Assembly (NCBI GenBank): GCA_031426915.1
Contig: JASJPB010000038.1
Coordinates: 1-64,000 of the forward strand
Origin: Sulfurimicrobium sp031426915
GTDB lineage: Bacteria > Pseudomonadota > Gammaproteobacteria > Burkholderiales > Sulfuricellaceae
Length of the DNA: 64,000 nucleotides
Direction of reading: 5' to 3'
Within the stretch, counting starts at the first letter, position 1. Every line of letters starts with the position of its first letter. A program made the translations under genes and the position numbers. Positions 32,833-42,577 of this stretch are shown here, piece after piece. Under the pieces are notes generated by a model. The model had not been told where the DNA came from. It ran no database searches and saw only the letters and a program-made list of their open reading frames with translations.

Positions 32833-34848
32833 TCAACTACTTGCCCCAGGCAAATTGGCCAGCTGTTGCGTCAGAAAATTACTGGTTTGAGTCATGCTGC
32901 TAACGAAGGTGTCCAGCGCGCTAAACTGCTTTCTATAGCGCGCTTCAATGCCCTGCAAGCGACGCGAGACAACTTCCCGTTTTGTTCCAATATCTTTAAT
33001 GCTGAGATTAATGCCATCGGTGCGACTGCTTAACGACCCTTTACTGTCCAGTACGTGGGTAAGCAAAGTATCGAGCTGGTGTGCATAACCCTGAAAATAA
33101 CTGACCGTCCCCCGGCTACCCGTACTTCCACCCGTCACCTGGATCTTGAGGCCATCTGAAGCGTTGCCTACCGCTCCCGTCAGATATTGCCCCGAGCCCG
33201 CCGCCGCAACCCCATTGATGGTGCCTGCAACATCAACACCTACGGACGCGACAGGCGCGGCGCCCATCAAGTTAACTGCGCCAGTGCCGGACACGCTGGC
33301 ATTCGACGCGGAGCCGTATCGGTTGGAAGTAATGCTCAGGATACCGGCAGACTGGGTTACGGAAACTGAAATTCCAGCATCGGAAAATGCAGTTGCACCG
33401 TTTATTTTTGACTGCACCTCCGCTGCCAGCGTGGCTGCGGTATAGGTTCCAGCGGCGAGGGTGAGCGAAGCGCTCACCCCGTCCACCGTAACATCCAGCC
33501 CATCATTCGAAGCCAGCGTAATGGTCAGGCCTGCCGCCACGGAACCCGTGAGATTGCCGCGACTCGCCAATTGGCTGACGTTCAGGGCATAACTTCCTGC
33601 CTTCGTGTTGGCGGACGAACTGAAATAACTGACCAGGCTATCGCTTGCCTTGCCAGTTGCGGCAAATACCCCGGCAATGTCGGAAAAGTTGTTGTCCAAT
33701 GCTGTTTGCAACTTGGCACTATTGAGCGCCAGCGTACCGTCTTTCTGGAAATTTATCCCAACTTGGGAAAGACTGGTGAGAGCGCCGCCACCTGTCAGCG
33801 GCGTATTCAAAATCCCACGCAACTGGTTACGTATCGTGCGCACCGTGGAATCGCCCTGCAGAATCGCGGCTTCCTTGGTGTCAGCGTTATAGGCGCTGGA
33901 ATCCTTCAAGGCCTTGCTTGCCTCGTTATAAGCTTTGACAAAACTTTCGACCGCAGACTTGACCGATGCCGTGTCGCGCGCCACGGACAGTGTCGCGCTC
34001 CCGATTTTCAGGGCACTAAGCGTAACGCCTGGAATCACATCCGTTACGCTGGTACTCGCCTTGCTCACAAACACGCCATCTACAGTCATTTCCGTGTTCT
34101 GGGCCGAAAGCGTTTCCTGAAGACCTTGCGTCCCGGCGGGATTATGGGCCAACAAACTGGAAAGAGCGGCTTCACCGGTTACGCTGATTTTGAGGCTGTT
34201 ATCCTTGCCAGCGGTGTCCGCGCTAACCACCAGACGATAGGGCGAAGATCCTCCATCGTTGATAATCGTAGCCTTGACACCGATTTTTGCATTATTGATG
34301 GCATCACGAATTCCGGAGAGCGAGTTGTTGCTGGAATCGATGGTGACTGTTTTGATACCGCTGCCATTACTGGTAAAGGTCGATCCGGCATACGTTCCTC
34401 CCGTGCCAGTGACGGAATCATATGCGGTGAACGCTCCACCGCTGATGGTACCGAAATCGAACGTCAAGGTTGTACTGGTGCCGGCACCGATGGATGCCGT
34501 GATGCTGCTTTGTCCCGTTGCCAGCAATTTTTGCGACTGGGCCAGTTTGCTGACATTTATGGAATAGTTCCCCGCCGAGGCTATGCTGGTGGCTGATGCG
34601 GAAACAATGGTTGAATCAGAGGAGCTTGCCTTGACGGCAGTAAATTTGGAGGCGTCGCTCAATGCCCGCACCGAGGTTTGGAAAGACGACAGGACCCCTT
34701 TGAGGGTTCCAAAAGCAGTCAACTGCGCCTGAAAACTTGCTTCTCTTGTAGCCAGCACGGTCAGAGGGCGCTGCTCGAGTTGCATCAACTGACTGACGAT
34801 GCTATTAACGTCGAGGTTGGAACCGAGGCCGGGTGATGAGATTGCCAT
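32833..34848 (-). CDS. fliD: Flagellar filament cap protein FliD, enlarged
   Basis: This 671-residue cap protein has the FliD N-domain (SSPGLGSNLDVNSIVSQLMQ, about 3-22) and the C-terminal D0/D1 helix region (LDTFVSSMTQTSNFLTQQLA, about 648-667). Typical FliD is 450-500 residues. The extra length is a beta-rich Ser/Thr/Gly-rich insert with flagellin-hook-IN-like repeats (for example LTLAAGTYTAATLAAEVQSK, about 475-494). GGAGG precedes the ATG by six bases. It is a likely target of the adjacent glycosylation island, though this is inferred. Confidence 0.92.
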   Translation of the reverse strand: MAISSPGLGSNLDVNSIVSQLMQLEQRPLTVLATREASFQAQLTAFGTLKGVLSSFQTSVRALSDASKFTAVKASSSDSTIVSASATSIASAGNYSINVSKLAQSQKLLATGQSSITASIGAGTSTTLTFDFGTISGGAFTAYDSVTGTGGTYAGSTFTSNGSGIKTVTIDSSNNSLSGIRDAINNAKIGVKATIINDGGSSPYRLVVSADTAGKDNSLKISVTGEAALSSLLAHNPAGTQGLQETLSAQNTEMTVDGVFVSKASTSVTDVIPGVTLSALKIGSATLSVARDTASVKSAVESFVKAYNEASKALKDSSAYNADTKEAAILQGDSTVRTIRNQLRGILNTPLTGGGALTSLSQVGINFQKDGTLALNSAKLQTALDNNFSDIAGVFAATGKASDSLVSYFSSSANTKAGSYALNVSQLASRGNLTGSVAAGLTITLASNDGLDVTVDGVSASLTLAAGTYTAATLAAEVQSKINGATAFSDAGISVSVTQSAGILSITSNRYGSASNASVSGTGAVNLMGAAPVASVGVDVAGTINGVAAAGSGQYLTGAVGNASDGLKIQVTGGSTGSRGTVSYFQGYAHQLDTLLTHVLDSKGSLSSRTDGINLSIKDIGTKREVVSRRLQGIEARYRKQFSALDTFVSSMTQTSNFLTQQLANLPGASS

Positions 34849-34912
34849 GTTATCCTCCGCGAAAGTTAACAGCCAACAGCACACAGAAACCGTGCTGCGC
34901 GCTGATAACCGC

Positions 34913-35299
34913 TCAAGCCTTATCCCGTACCAGTAAACCCTGGAGTTGATCCAAGGCCTTGGCAATTGCGATGACTTCCTTCGATGGAATCTGCCGGATT
35001 ACTTCCTTGCTTTCCACGTCCACCACCTTGACTACATCTATGCCGGTATCTTCATCCACCGTGAACTTGAGGTCGCTGGATATCATTCTTACAGCCTGAT
35101 TGATTTTCTCGACCGACTGTTTCAGCGATCCCGCACTCACGGTTTCGCCGACGGCCTGCACAGCTTTGGATGGCAATTCGACGACGGCAGCAGGTGAAAC
35201 TTGCGAAGCCTCGGCAGTGGGAACACGTTGCTGTGTGTTCGTATTACCCGGCACGGATGGCGAATAATCGCCAGAATTTATCAGAGAAATTTGCATCAT
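34913..35299 (-). CDS. flaG: FlaG family protein
   Basis: This 128-residue protein has a variable, Ser/Pro-rich first 60 residues and the conserved FlaG C-domain (VKVVDVESKEVIRQIPSKEV, about 92-111). FlaG proteins sit between flagellin and fliD and affect filament length in several bacteria. The ATG is preceded by AAGGAG. Transcription may continue from the flagellin promoter through the inverted repeat at 35319-35352. Confidence 0.88.
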   Translation of the reverse strand: MMQISLINSGDYSPSVPGNTNTQQRVPTAEASQVSPAAVVELPSKAVQAVGETVSAGSLKQSVEKINQAVRMISSDLKFTVDEDTGIDVVKVVDVESKEVIRQIPSKEVIAIAKALDQLQGLLVRDKA

Positions 35300-35318
35300 G
35301 CTTCTCCTTCAATGCAGA

Positions 35319-35352
35319 AATCCTGGCCATGAGTCCGCCCCTGGCCAGGATT
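35319..35352 (-). terminator. Inverted repeat after flagellin gene, probable weak terminator
   Basis: AATCCTGGCCA (35319-35329) and TGGCCAGGATT (35342-35352) are perfect 11-base inverted repeats with a 12-base loop, 21 bases after the flagellin stop. On the minus strand only TTTCTGCATT follows, so the T-run is poor. It would protect the flagellin mRNA end or lower flaG expression rather than stop fully. Confidence 0.55.
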
Positions 35353-35373
35353 GTTTTACACTATGCTACCCTT

Positions 35374-36870
35374 TTACCGCAGCAGGCTCAACACATTGTT
35401 TGGCAAGGAATTTGCCTGTGCCAGCATCGCCACGCCCGCTTGCTGAAGAATCTGCGCACGAGTCAGGTTTGCAGTCTCGGCCGCGAAGTCCGCATCACGA
35501 ATCCGGCTACGTGCAGAAGACATGTTTTCCGATGTCGTTTGCAGGTTGGTAATCGTTGCTTCAAAACGATTCTGCAGAGCGCCGTATGCGGAACGCTGGC
35601 CGTTGATCGCAGTCAGCGCCATGTCGGCGATGCGTAAGGCCTGGGTCGCGCCGGCAACGGTGGTGATATCGATGGTCGAAACAGCTTGCAGGGAACCTGC
35701 CACCGTACCGCTTGCAGCCAGTACCGCTCCAAACGCGCCGGAAGTCAGTGCCGCGCCGGTACTGACCAGCGAGTACGACTTGTCGGAGTCCAGATTGATC
35801 TGGCCACCGATAGTCAGGTTGCCAGCGGTGGTTGCAGCCAGCGTCACACCACCCGCCGTCAGGGAACCCGCGGCTCCTGCGGTATCCGCAGCAGTCAGGT
35901 TGATGTTATAGCCTTCGGACTGGGTCAGGACGATGCCGGTATTACCTGTATTCAACTTGGCGGAAACACCTGTCTGTCCGGCCGCATTGTTGAATGCGGT
36001 CACTGCCTGGGAAAGGTTGTCCGCACCCGTGGTACCGGAAATTGCGAAAGATACGGTTGCAGCGGTGGTTGTATTGGAGCCATACACACTCAGCGAGAAA
36101 CTGCCTGAAGCACCGAACGCCAACGTTGTTTCCGTGAAGGCAGCAGCACCTACGCCAGTCTGGCTTTGCGCATTGACAGCGATAGCCACATCGCGGGCCG
36201 AAGCCGAAACTGTCAGGTTACCTGTTGCGCCACTTGCAGCTGCACCCTTAACGGTAATGCCGCCTGCGGTGCTGACTACCGCACCGGTTGCGCCGGTACC
36301 GGTCACGTCCGTGCTCGAAGTCGCCACAGTGCGGGTACCTTGTTTGCCCACTTCATAAGCACCGTACTGTGTGGTGAGGAAGTTGGTGGTGGTTGCCGTA
36401 ATGGTCTGGTTGGCATTGGCGCCCACCTGATACACAGCAGAGCCGAAGGTACCATCGAACAATTTTTGACCGTTGAATTCAGTCGAACTCGCGAAGCGGC
36501 CCAGTTCCTGGTTCAACTGTGTTGCTTCCTGATTCAGCGCTTGACGGTCGGATGCGGTATTGGTCGCGTTGGCGGCTTGCACTGCCAGTTCGCGGATACG
36601 CTGCATCAGGTTGCCCATCTGTTCCATCGAGCCTTCAGCCGTCTGGGCGAGGGATACACCGTCATTGGCATTACGACGCGCCTGATCCAGACCGCGGATC
36701 TGGGTGGTGAAACGCTCGGAAATCGCCAGGCCTGCTGCATCGTCCTTTGCGGAGTTGATCCGCAGACCGGAAGACAAGCGTTGCAGGGACTGCGTAAGCG
36801 AACCCTGACTGGAATTGAGTTGACGTTGCGTGTTCAGCGACGGAACGTTGGTGTTGATAATCTGTGCCAT
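35374..36870 (-). CDS. fliC: Flagellin
   Basis: This 498-residue protein forms the filament. N-terminal D0/D1 (AQIINTNVPSLNTQRQLNSS, about 2-21; RLSSGLRINSAKDDAAGLAI, about 32-51) and C-terminal D1/D0 (SRIRDADFAAETANLTRAQI, about 454-473, ending NVLSLLR) are strongly conserved. The middle 150-390 is Thr/Ser/Gly/Ala-rich with no Cys, suited to O-glycosylation. GGAGG sits six bases before the ATG, and a sigma-28 promoter lies 90-116 bases upstream. It is the only flagellin gene in the window. Confidence 0.96.
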   Translation of the reverse strand: MAQIINTNVPSLNTQRQLNSSQGSLTQSLQRLSSGLRINSAKDDAAGLAISERFTTQIRGLDQARRNANDGVSLAQTAEGSMEQMGNLMQRIRELAVQAANATNTASDRQALNQEATQLNQELGRFASSTEFNGQKLFDGTFGSAVYQVGANANQTITATTTNFLTTQYGAYEVGKQGTRTVATSSTDVTGTGATGAVVSTAGGITVKGAAASGATGNLTVSASARDVAIAVNAQSQTGVGAAAFTETTLAFGASGSFSLSVYGSNTTTAATVSFAISGTTGADNLSQAVTAFNNAAGQTGVSAKLNTGNTGIVLTQSEGYNINLTAADTAGAAGSLTAGGVTLAATTAGNLTIGGQINLDSDKSYSLVSTGAALTSGAFGAVLAASGTVAGSLQAVSTIDITTVAGATQALRIADMALTAINGQRSAYGALQNRFEATITNLQTTSENMSSARSRIRDADFAAETANLTRAQILQQAGVAMLAQANSLPNNVLSLLR

Positions 36871-36959
36871 GATAGCCTCCGAAATTAACCAGTTAATCCT
36901 ACATCAAAGCTGTGCAGGCCTTTGTTACGCTGACCCACCTTTCAGTCTTCTTGTTTTGT

Positions 36960-36986
36960 CTATCGGCACACTGCCAGTGAACTTTA
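36960..36986 (-). promoter_or_regulatory. Sigma-28 (FliA) promoter of the flagellin gene
   Basis: On the minus strand TAAAGTTC (36986-36979), an 11-base spacer, and GCCGATAG (36967-36960) match the FliA consensus TAAAGTTT-N11-GCCGATAA with two substitutions. It is correctly placed about 90 bases before the flagellin start and inside the gap between flagellin and the large glycosyltransferase gene. Confidence 0.9.
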
Positions 36987-37008
36987 GCCCCGCTACCGAA
37001 TTTCTTGT

Positions 37009-40000
37009 TTACGGCAGCCATGCAGCTTTCCATACATCCAGATTGTCTTCCAGCATCCAGCGGGACAACACAAGCTCTCGTAATGCATCTCCTTGACCGG
37101 CGCTTTTTTCCGGATGGGCAAGATGCTCACGTATCGCACCCAGCCACTCGGAAACGTGATTCCGAACCAGCGTCACCGGAAACTCTCCACGGTAAGGGTG
37201 TATGTCCGTGCATACCACCGGATAGCCCATCGCCCCATATTCCAGCAGCTTCAAATGGCTCTTGCACTCATTGAAGGGATGAACCTCAAGTGGCGCCAGC
37301 GCAAGATCCAGATTAAGGCTGGCTAATTTTGACGGGTACTTATCCAGCGGAACTCCTTCATGAAACTCATGGATAAAAGGCTGGATTTCTTCGATGCACA
37401 TGCCGAAAAATACCCACTCCACCTCATCAGATAACGCTTTTACCACATCCACAATAATTTCCAGGTCACCCGTATGGCTGTTCCCCCCAACCCAACCCAC
37501 ACGGGGCTTCCGGCCTGCCCTTCGCTTGGGCATATGCCCTTTCCAGTAAGTTCCGTCAAGGTAGTTGGGCACGACCCGGATATCGGGATGCAAGTGCCGG
37601 TACGCATCCGCCAGGGGTTGTGTCGAAACGACAAAGCGGTCGCATATACTCAGCGCCTCTTTCAGCCAATGCGCCACGTCCGCAGGTATAAAAGGCCTCA
37701 ATGCGCTTTTTGGTGGAAGATCCGTGATCAGGTCATCCAGTTCGTACACGCGGAATGCGCGACTGAAACGTTTGTAGCGCCTGATTGCCTCTACCTGATG
37801 TTCATACACCTGGCGCTGCAACACGATGACATCCGGCGCCACACGCTCCATTTCGGGGGGGGACATGGTGGACCTGCTGGTCATGACCTGCGCCTTCAGG
37901 GTGCGGTTTAATGCCCGTGCCGGCGAAGAAATTCGATACTCGCCGCTGCCCGTGTCGTCCGCCGGATTCACCAGTATGCGTGGCAGCGGCTTCCACGGAT
38001 AAGGCTCACAGGATAGGGGTGCCAGCGTCCCCACCGCAAAGTCATGGCGCAGGCTGAGATTCGGGTTGTAGGCCGGATCGCGAGCCATTCTCGCCAACCA
38101 GCGGGAATAAAATTCCCCCCATGATGCGGATGCCTTGCTCTCCTCCGGCTTGCCTATATAAAGCAGGCTGACAAAAGGTGTCCATTCGAGCCAGTCGCCC
38201 TGCTGCGTCAGACGCAGACAGAGATCGGCTGCGCCGAGGTCTCCCGAAAAGGCGACGTCGAATCCTCCCGCAATTTCGAACGTCCTGTGCTTCAGCACCA
38301 GACACGCTTCAGGCAGCGCCGAAAAATTCTGGGCCAGAAGCGCGCGGCCATAATAACCAGGATAATCCAGGGCGGCATCGGCAAATGGCGTAAAAACGGG
38401 CTGGTTGTTAAGGCCAAGGATTGCCCCAGCCTGGAACACCTTACCGTCCGCCTGAAGCAGGCGCGGCCCCACCGCCGCCACACCGGCCTGGCTAGCCCGC
38501 GCCAGCATCTCTTCCAGCCAGTCGTTTTGCATCACTGCGCATGCCGCCTGCAAAAACACCAGGAATTCGCCCTGCGCCTCTGCCGCCAACCGATTACGCG
38601 AGGCAGCCCAGCTCAATGTTTCAGTCAGGAGCACGGCACGGATGCGAGGCTCACCCAATTTACCCAGGGCATCGACATAAGCGCGCGCATCTTCGGGCGT
38701 GCTTGAATCAGCCAGCAACACCAACTCGTAATTAGGCCAAGTCGTTTTCTCGAGGACGCTCTCCACGCAGCGCTGCAGATGCGCCAGATCGTTGTCGGCC
38801 ACAACCAGCACGGAAGCTGAAACTTCCTGCCCAATACGGTAACGCACCCTGCAACTCGCCGGGAATGCGCCATGTATCACATCGGCACCAATCCCCCGAC
38901 GCTCAAGGTGGGCGGAAACCGCGAGGCGGCCCCGCTCAATCAACTCGGAAACGGGCAGTTTGCAATGGCCCCCGTCTGTCAGGCGATGATAAAGAACGTC
39001 GGGCACATGTCCGAAGACATTTGCACCAGCCTGTTCATAGGCACGCAGCACCAGATCATATTCCTCCACGCCGGAATAACGGGTATCGAATCCGCCCAGT
39101 TGCCTGAACAGGTTAGCTTCGGCAAGCATCAGGCCACCGATGTACGGATAACTGAGCAGCAGTGCAGGGTTGAAATCCGGCTTGAAGTGGGGAAGTTCTC
39201 GTATCGCAACGCTGTTGATTCGGTCTTCATCGGAGTAGATAACGCGCCAGTCCGGGTGGGACAAACCGGCCTCGGCAAGGGAAAACAGGGCGTGGGGCGC
39301 GAACTGATCACCGGCATCGGCATACCCCACCCAATCCGCGGGGAATTCGACCAGTATCCGATTAGCCTCCTGTAACAGATCGCCATGCGCGACATGCCAG
39401 CAAAGGCGATCATTATCCCGCCATTCGGGCGACGGCTCGAAAGGCGCGATCACGCTGACACGTGCGGGCATGTGATATTGCCCCGCCAGAGAACCTATCG
39501 TAGTGGCGAGCTTGCGGTCATCCGGTTGCGATATAAGCAGCGCCAGGTGGATGCGCGGCGGGTGGTTCCACAAACGAGCGCGCTGATCGCACAGCGCTTT
39601 GTGTTCCGGCGTCGGCTGGTGTTGTTCCTGCCACACACGATAGCAGGTCGTAATCTGGTCATCCGGTGAGGGCACGTAAATTTCCGTATCGACGCCAGCC
39701 AGAGCCTTGAGCTCCTGAGGATGTTGCTTGTAGGCTGTCGCCCACAGTGAAAACCTGTCACGCTGCACCAGCACTTCCGCAAAACCTGCTGCAATCAAAG
39801 TCCAGTAAAGCTTTTTAGCGGTGAAGCCGGTCCGGTGGCACATAAATTCATTGCCGCAGGCAGTTTCCGAACCCAGACCATAGATAATGTCATGCGCAGC
39901 GATCGGCCCCGCGGGGGATATATATGCGACGCCATCCAGCTCGTCCGCCACTACCAGCTCAGCTGCGGCCTGGAGGTCTGGCAAAGTGATCAGCGCGAAG

Positions 40001-40275
40001 CCATCCGGTTTAAGCACCCGCATAAATTCGCGCAGGGCAACCGGCACCTGGTGGGGAAAGAGATGTTCCACATTATGACTGGACCACACTGCATCTACGG
40101 AATTGGAGGGTACGACACGCATATCGGTCAGTGAGGCGACAATCTCGGGATGCACGTCGGGATCGATATCGAGGCGTATCTCCTGCCATTCCCCGTTCTT
40201 GAAATGGTTATGGAAAGTCAGCTCGTTGACAGGTCCGCAACCGACATGCAAAACGATTTTTTTGTTATCCGCCAT
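37009..40275 (-). CDS. Four-domain methyltransferase/glycosyltransferase fusion
   Basis: This 1088-residue cytoplasmic protein has four domains in order. A SAM-dependent methyltransferase comes first (about 1-190; VLHVGCGPVNELTFHNH, SSHNVEHLFPHQV). A GT2-type domain (about 245-460; GYADAGDQFAPHAL, YSDEDRI) and a second GT2-like domain (about 490-700; ASRNRLAAEAQGEFLVFLQA) follow. The last is a GT4-type domain (about 770-1088; RVGWVGGNSHTGDLEI, LAPLEVHPFNECKSHLKLLE). ATG at 40275 with GGAG eight bases upstream; the earlier TTG codon was not used. It lies directly upstream of flagellin on the same strand, so a role in filament glycan assembly is likely. It may share the sigma-28-containing gap but reads toward it. 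Confidence 0.82.
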   Translation of the reverse strand: MADNKKIVLHVGCGPVNELTFHNHFKNGEWQEIRLDIDPDVHPEIVASLTDMRVVPSNSVDAVWSSHNVEHLFPHQVPVALREFMRVLKPDGFALITLPDLQAAAELVVADELDGVAYISPAGPIAAHDIIYGLGSETACGNEFMCHRTGFTAKKLYWTLIAAGFAEVLVQRDRFSLWATAYKQHPQELKALAGVDTEIYVPSPDDQITTCYRVWQEQHQPTPEHKALCDQRARLWNHPPRIHLALLISQPDDRKLATTIGSLAGQYHMPARVSVIAPFEPSPEWRDNDRLCWHVAHGDLLQEANRILVEFPADWVGYADAGDQFAPHALFSLAEAGLSHPDWRVIYSDEDRINSVAIRELPHFKPDFNPALLLSYPYIGGLMLAEANLFRQLGGFDTRYSGVEEYDLVLRAYEQAGANVFGHVPDVLYHRLTDGGHCKLPVSELIERGRLAVSAHLERRGIGADVIHGAFPASCRVRYRIGQEVSASVLVVADNDLAHLQRCVESVLEKTTWPNYELVLLADSSTPEDARAYVDALGKLGEPRIRAVLLTETLSWAASRNRLAAEAQGEFLVFLQAACAVMQNDWLEEMLARASQAGVAAVGPRLLQADGKVFQAGAILGLNNQPVFTPFADAALDYPGYYGRALLAQNFSALPEACLVLKHRTFEIAGGFDVAFSGDLGAADLCLRLTQQGDWLEWTPFVSLLYIGKPEESKASASWGEFYSRWLARMARDPAYNPNLSLRHDFAVGTLAPLSCEPYPWKPLPRILVNPADDTGSGEYRISSPARALNRTLKAQVMTSRSTMSPPEMERVAPDVIVLQRQVYEHQVEAIRRYKRFSRAFRVYELDDLITDLPPKSALRPFIPADVAHWLKEALSICDRFVVSTQPLADAYRHLHPDIRVVPNYLDGTYWKGHMPKRRAGRKPRVGWVGGNSHTGDLEIIVDVVKALSDEVEWVFFGMCIEEIQPFIHEFHEGVPLDKYPSKLASLNLDLALAPLEVHPFNECKSHLKLLEYGAMGYPVVCTDIHPYRGEFPVTLVRNHVSEWLGAIREHLAHPEKSAGQGDALRELVLSRWMLEDNLDVWKAAWLP

Positions 40276-40421
40276 CAATTTTCTCCGGTATCCTTACAGC
40301 CCATGAATGTCGCCCCAAGTCCCCGTCAATGCAACTTCCGTCCGTCTCTGACCGGTGCATCCGGGCATCGGCGATACTACAATAAAAATCGCTCAGTTCG
40401 GCACTTTGTTCACCACAGCCG

Positions 40422-41588
40422 ATGAATGCATCCCGAAAAAACGCCGCGCCTTCCAACAGGGAACTTCCCCCGCTTATCCTGCCCGGGGAACTTAACTACA
40501 TCGCCGTTTTTCTGACGCTGGATTGCAACCTGAACTGCAGCTACTGCATCAACGACCCTGAACAGGCAGGTGAGAGACGAAACCTGTTTCACAACACCAA
40601 AACCGCTTTGCCTCCGGAGGAGTGGATACGCGGGCTGGCACGGATTCCTTTCTCCTCCGACCTGCCCATCACCCTGCAGGGCGGCGAGCCCACGCTCTAC
40701 TGGGGCAGCCGGGGACTGGGCGCGATACTCTCCCACCTGCCCCACTATTTCGACCTGCTCACCAACCTTGCCCTCAAACCGGAAAAATTCGCGCAACTAC
40801 TCAATGGGCAGCAAGCCAAACTACAGCGCGACGCGCCCTACCCTTCCATCCGAGTCAGCTACCACCCGGAGGAAATGGAGCGCACATGGAAGGGACGAGG
40901 GTTCGAGGAACTGGTGGATCGTTGCGTGGCGCTGGCCGATTATGGATTCAATGTTTCACCCGTCAAGGCCGAAAGCGATGTCGGCATCTACATGGTGGCC
41001 CACCCCGACAATAGCGTCACAGCGCGCATGAAAGCCGTTTATCAGGGTCGCGTGCCTTTCGAGACCAAGGAGTTCCTCGGCATGCATAACGGGCAGTTGC
41101 ACGGCGCCTATCTGTACCCGTTCTCAACCCACCTGATCGCGGCCAACATCCATCCGCGCACCCTGAGTTGCGAGTGCCGTACCAGTGAATTGCTGCTGGA
41201 CCCGCTCGGTTTCGTGTGGGGCTGCCATTTCTATCTATATGAAGCCTGGAAATCCGGCGTGGTAGAGCGTGAACACCCGACCCTTAAGGGACTTGACTAC
41301 CACTATCGAAAATACGCTGACAAACTGTTTGCAGGGCAGGCGCTCAGGCCCGTCGGCCATATTCTCGACCCGGAATTCGTCATGGACGATTTGAGAGAAT
41401 TCCGCGCCTGTTCATTTTACGGGCGCTGCATCGGCTGCGACACCAAGGTTAAAAACAATCGGTTCCAGAGTCTGGACGACATGAACATTGCCCACACCTC
41501 GGTGGAGATTCGCAACATCGCCCTGCCGCCAGAACTAATCGACCACCCCGAAATTCTGCCCCATCAACGGAAATTCCTGCGCGCATGA
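40422..41588 (+). CDS. Radical SAM protein, first of three in the operon
   Basis: This 388-residue protein has the radical SAM cluster motif LTLDCNLNCSYCIN (about 32-45, CX3CX2C) and the SAM-contact ITLQGGEPTLYW (about 85). The C-terminal part has further cysteines: LSCECRTSE (about 247), GCHFYLYE (about 267) and ACSFYGRCIGCDTK (about 327), as in SPASM/twitch-type proteins with an extra iron-sulfur cluster. Substrate unknown. It begins a nine-gene plus-strand series, divergent from the large fusion glycosyltransferase. There is no clear ribosome site. Its stop overlaps the GT9 gene (ATGA). Confidence 0.8.
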   Translation: MNASRKNAAPSNRELPPLILPGELNYIAVFLTLDCNLNCSYCINDPEQAGERRNLFHNTKTALPPEEWIRGLARIPFSSDLPITLQGGEPTLYWGSRGLGAILSHLPHYFDLLTNLALKPEKFAQLLNGQQAKLQRDAPYPSIRVSYHPEEMERTWKGRGFEELVDRCVALADYGFNVSPVKAESDVGIYMVAHPDNSVTARMKAVYQGRVPFETKEFLGMHNGQLHGAYLYPFSTHLIAANIHPRTLSCECRTSELLLDPLGFVWGCHFYLYEAWKSGVVEREHPTLKGLDYHYRKYADKLFAGQALRPVGHILDPEFVMDDLREFRACSFYGRCIGCDTKVKNNRFQSLDDMNIAHTSVEIRNIALPPELIDHPEILPHQRKFLRA

Positions 41589-42577
41589 CTCCTCCATCCG
41601 AACCCTTCACCCTGCTCGACGAGCGCAAGCATCGTGTGCTGATCCTGAAAATGGGGTACAGCGAAACTCTGGACCCGGACACCAGCGGCGTGGTCAGCCT
41701 GGGCGATATCCTGCGCGCCACCGTGGTGCTGCATGCCTTTCCGCCGGAGAAATATGAAGTCACCTGGCTGGTGGACCAGAAAGGCGTCGACCTGCTCAAG
41801 GGCAATCCCTATATCCACCGCATCCTCACCGTGAACCCCTTCACTCCTTTCCACCTCATGAACGACTGGTTCGATATGGTGGTAAATTTCGAGAAGGACC
41901 CAGGTATCTGTGCCATGGCGGACAAGATCCCCGCATGGAGACGCTACGGCTTCCGCTTCGATCATGTTTCTCATGAAGCGCACGCCTATGACAACTCGGA
42001 TCAGGCGCTGTCGATGAGCAGGGATATCGATTTCAAGCGTCAGCAGTCCAAAAGCTGGTCCACCATGCTGTACGAAATGATCGGACGTCAGTACAACCAT
42101 GAGCCTTATATACTCGGCTATCAGCCAAAATCGCAGGAAATTTACGATATCGGCCTGAACCATCAGGTGGGCGGAAAATTCCCCATCAAACGCTGGCCCG
42201 ACCCAAACTGGCAGCAATTGCATGACGCCCTTGCCGGCGAATATTCGCTATCCTGGCAGCAAGGTATGGACAACATCGAAAGCTATATCGAGTGGATCAA
42301 CAGCTGCCGCATCATCGTCACCAACGATTCGCTCGGCCTGCACCTGGCTCTGGCGCTGGGCAAAAAGGTCGTCGCCATGTTTGGCCCCACCAAGGCCAAT
42401 GAAGTGGACGAATGCGACTGTCTGATCAAGCTTACCCCTGACGTCCACTGGAGCTGCATGCCCTGCCTTGCCGCCTCATGCCATAACCCGGAAGGATTGT
42501 GTATGGCGCATATTGCTCAAGATCGTGTCACGAGCGCCGTAAAGAAACTATTCCGTCTCGATCATGGAACACCCTGA
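41585..42577 (+). CDS. GT9-family (heptosyltransferase-like) glycosyltransferase
   Basis: This 330-residue protein belongs to the ADP-heptose:LPS heptosyltransferase fold. The acceptor domain begins HRVLILKMGYSETLDPDTSG (about 14-33). The nucleotide-sugar domain has ITNDSLGLHLALALGKKVVA (about 241-260), then MFGPTKANE. The four-Cys tail WSCMPCLAASCHNPEGLCM (about 290-308) is seen in some GT9 members. It is tightly coupled to the flanking radical SAM genes (ATGA before; no gap after), so it probably acts on the product of the operon rather than on the LPS core. Confidence 0.85.
   Translation: MTPPSEPFTLLDERKHRVLILKMGYSETLDPDTSGVVSLGDILRATVVLHAFPPEKYEVTWLVDQKGVDLLKGNPYIHRILTVNPFTPFHLMNDWFDMVVNFEKDPGICAMADKIPAWRRYGFRFDHVSHEAHAYDNSDQALSMSRDIDFKRQQSKSWSTMLYEMIGRQYNHEPYILGYQPKSQEIYDIGLNHQVGGKFPIKRWPDPNWQQLHDALAGEYSLSWQQGMDNIESYIEWINSCRIIVTNDSLGLHLALALGKKVVAMFGPTKANEVDECDCLIKLTPDVHWSCMPCLAASCHNPEGLCMAHIAQDRVTSAVKKLFRLDHGTP

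Noticed and set aside
40340..40400. GCCGATGC on the minus strand before the four-domain glycosyltransferase as a sigma-28 -10 element
   Set aside because: No TAAA-type -35 sequence is present at the right distance.
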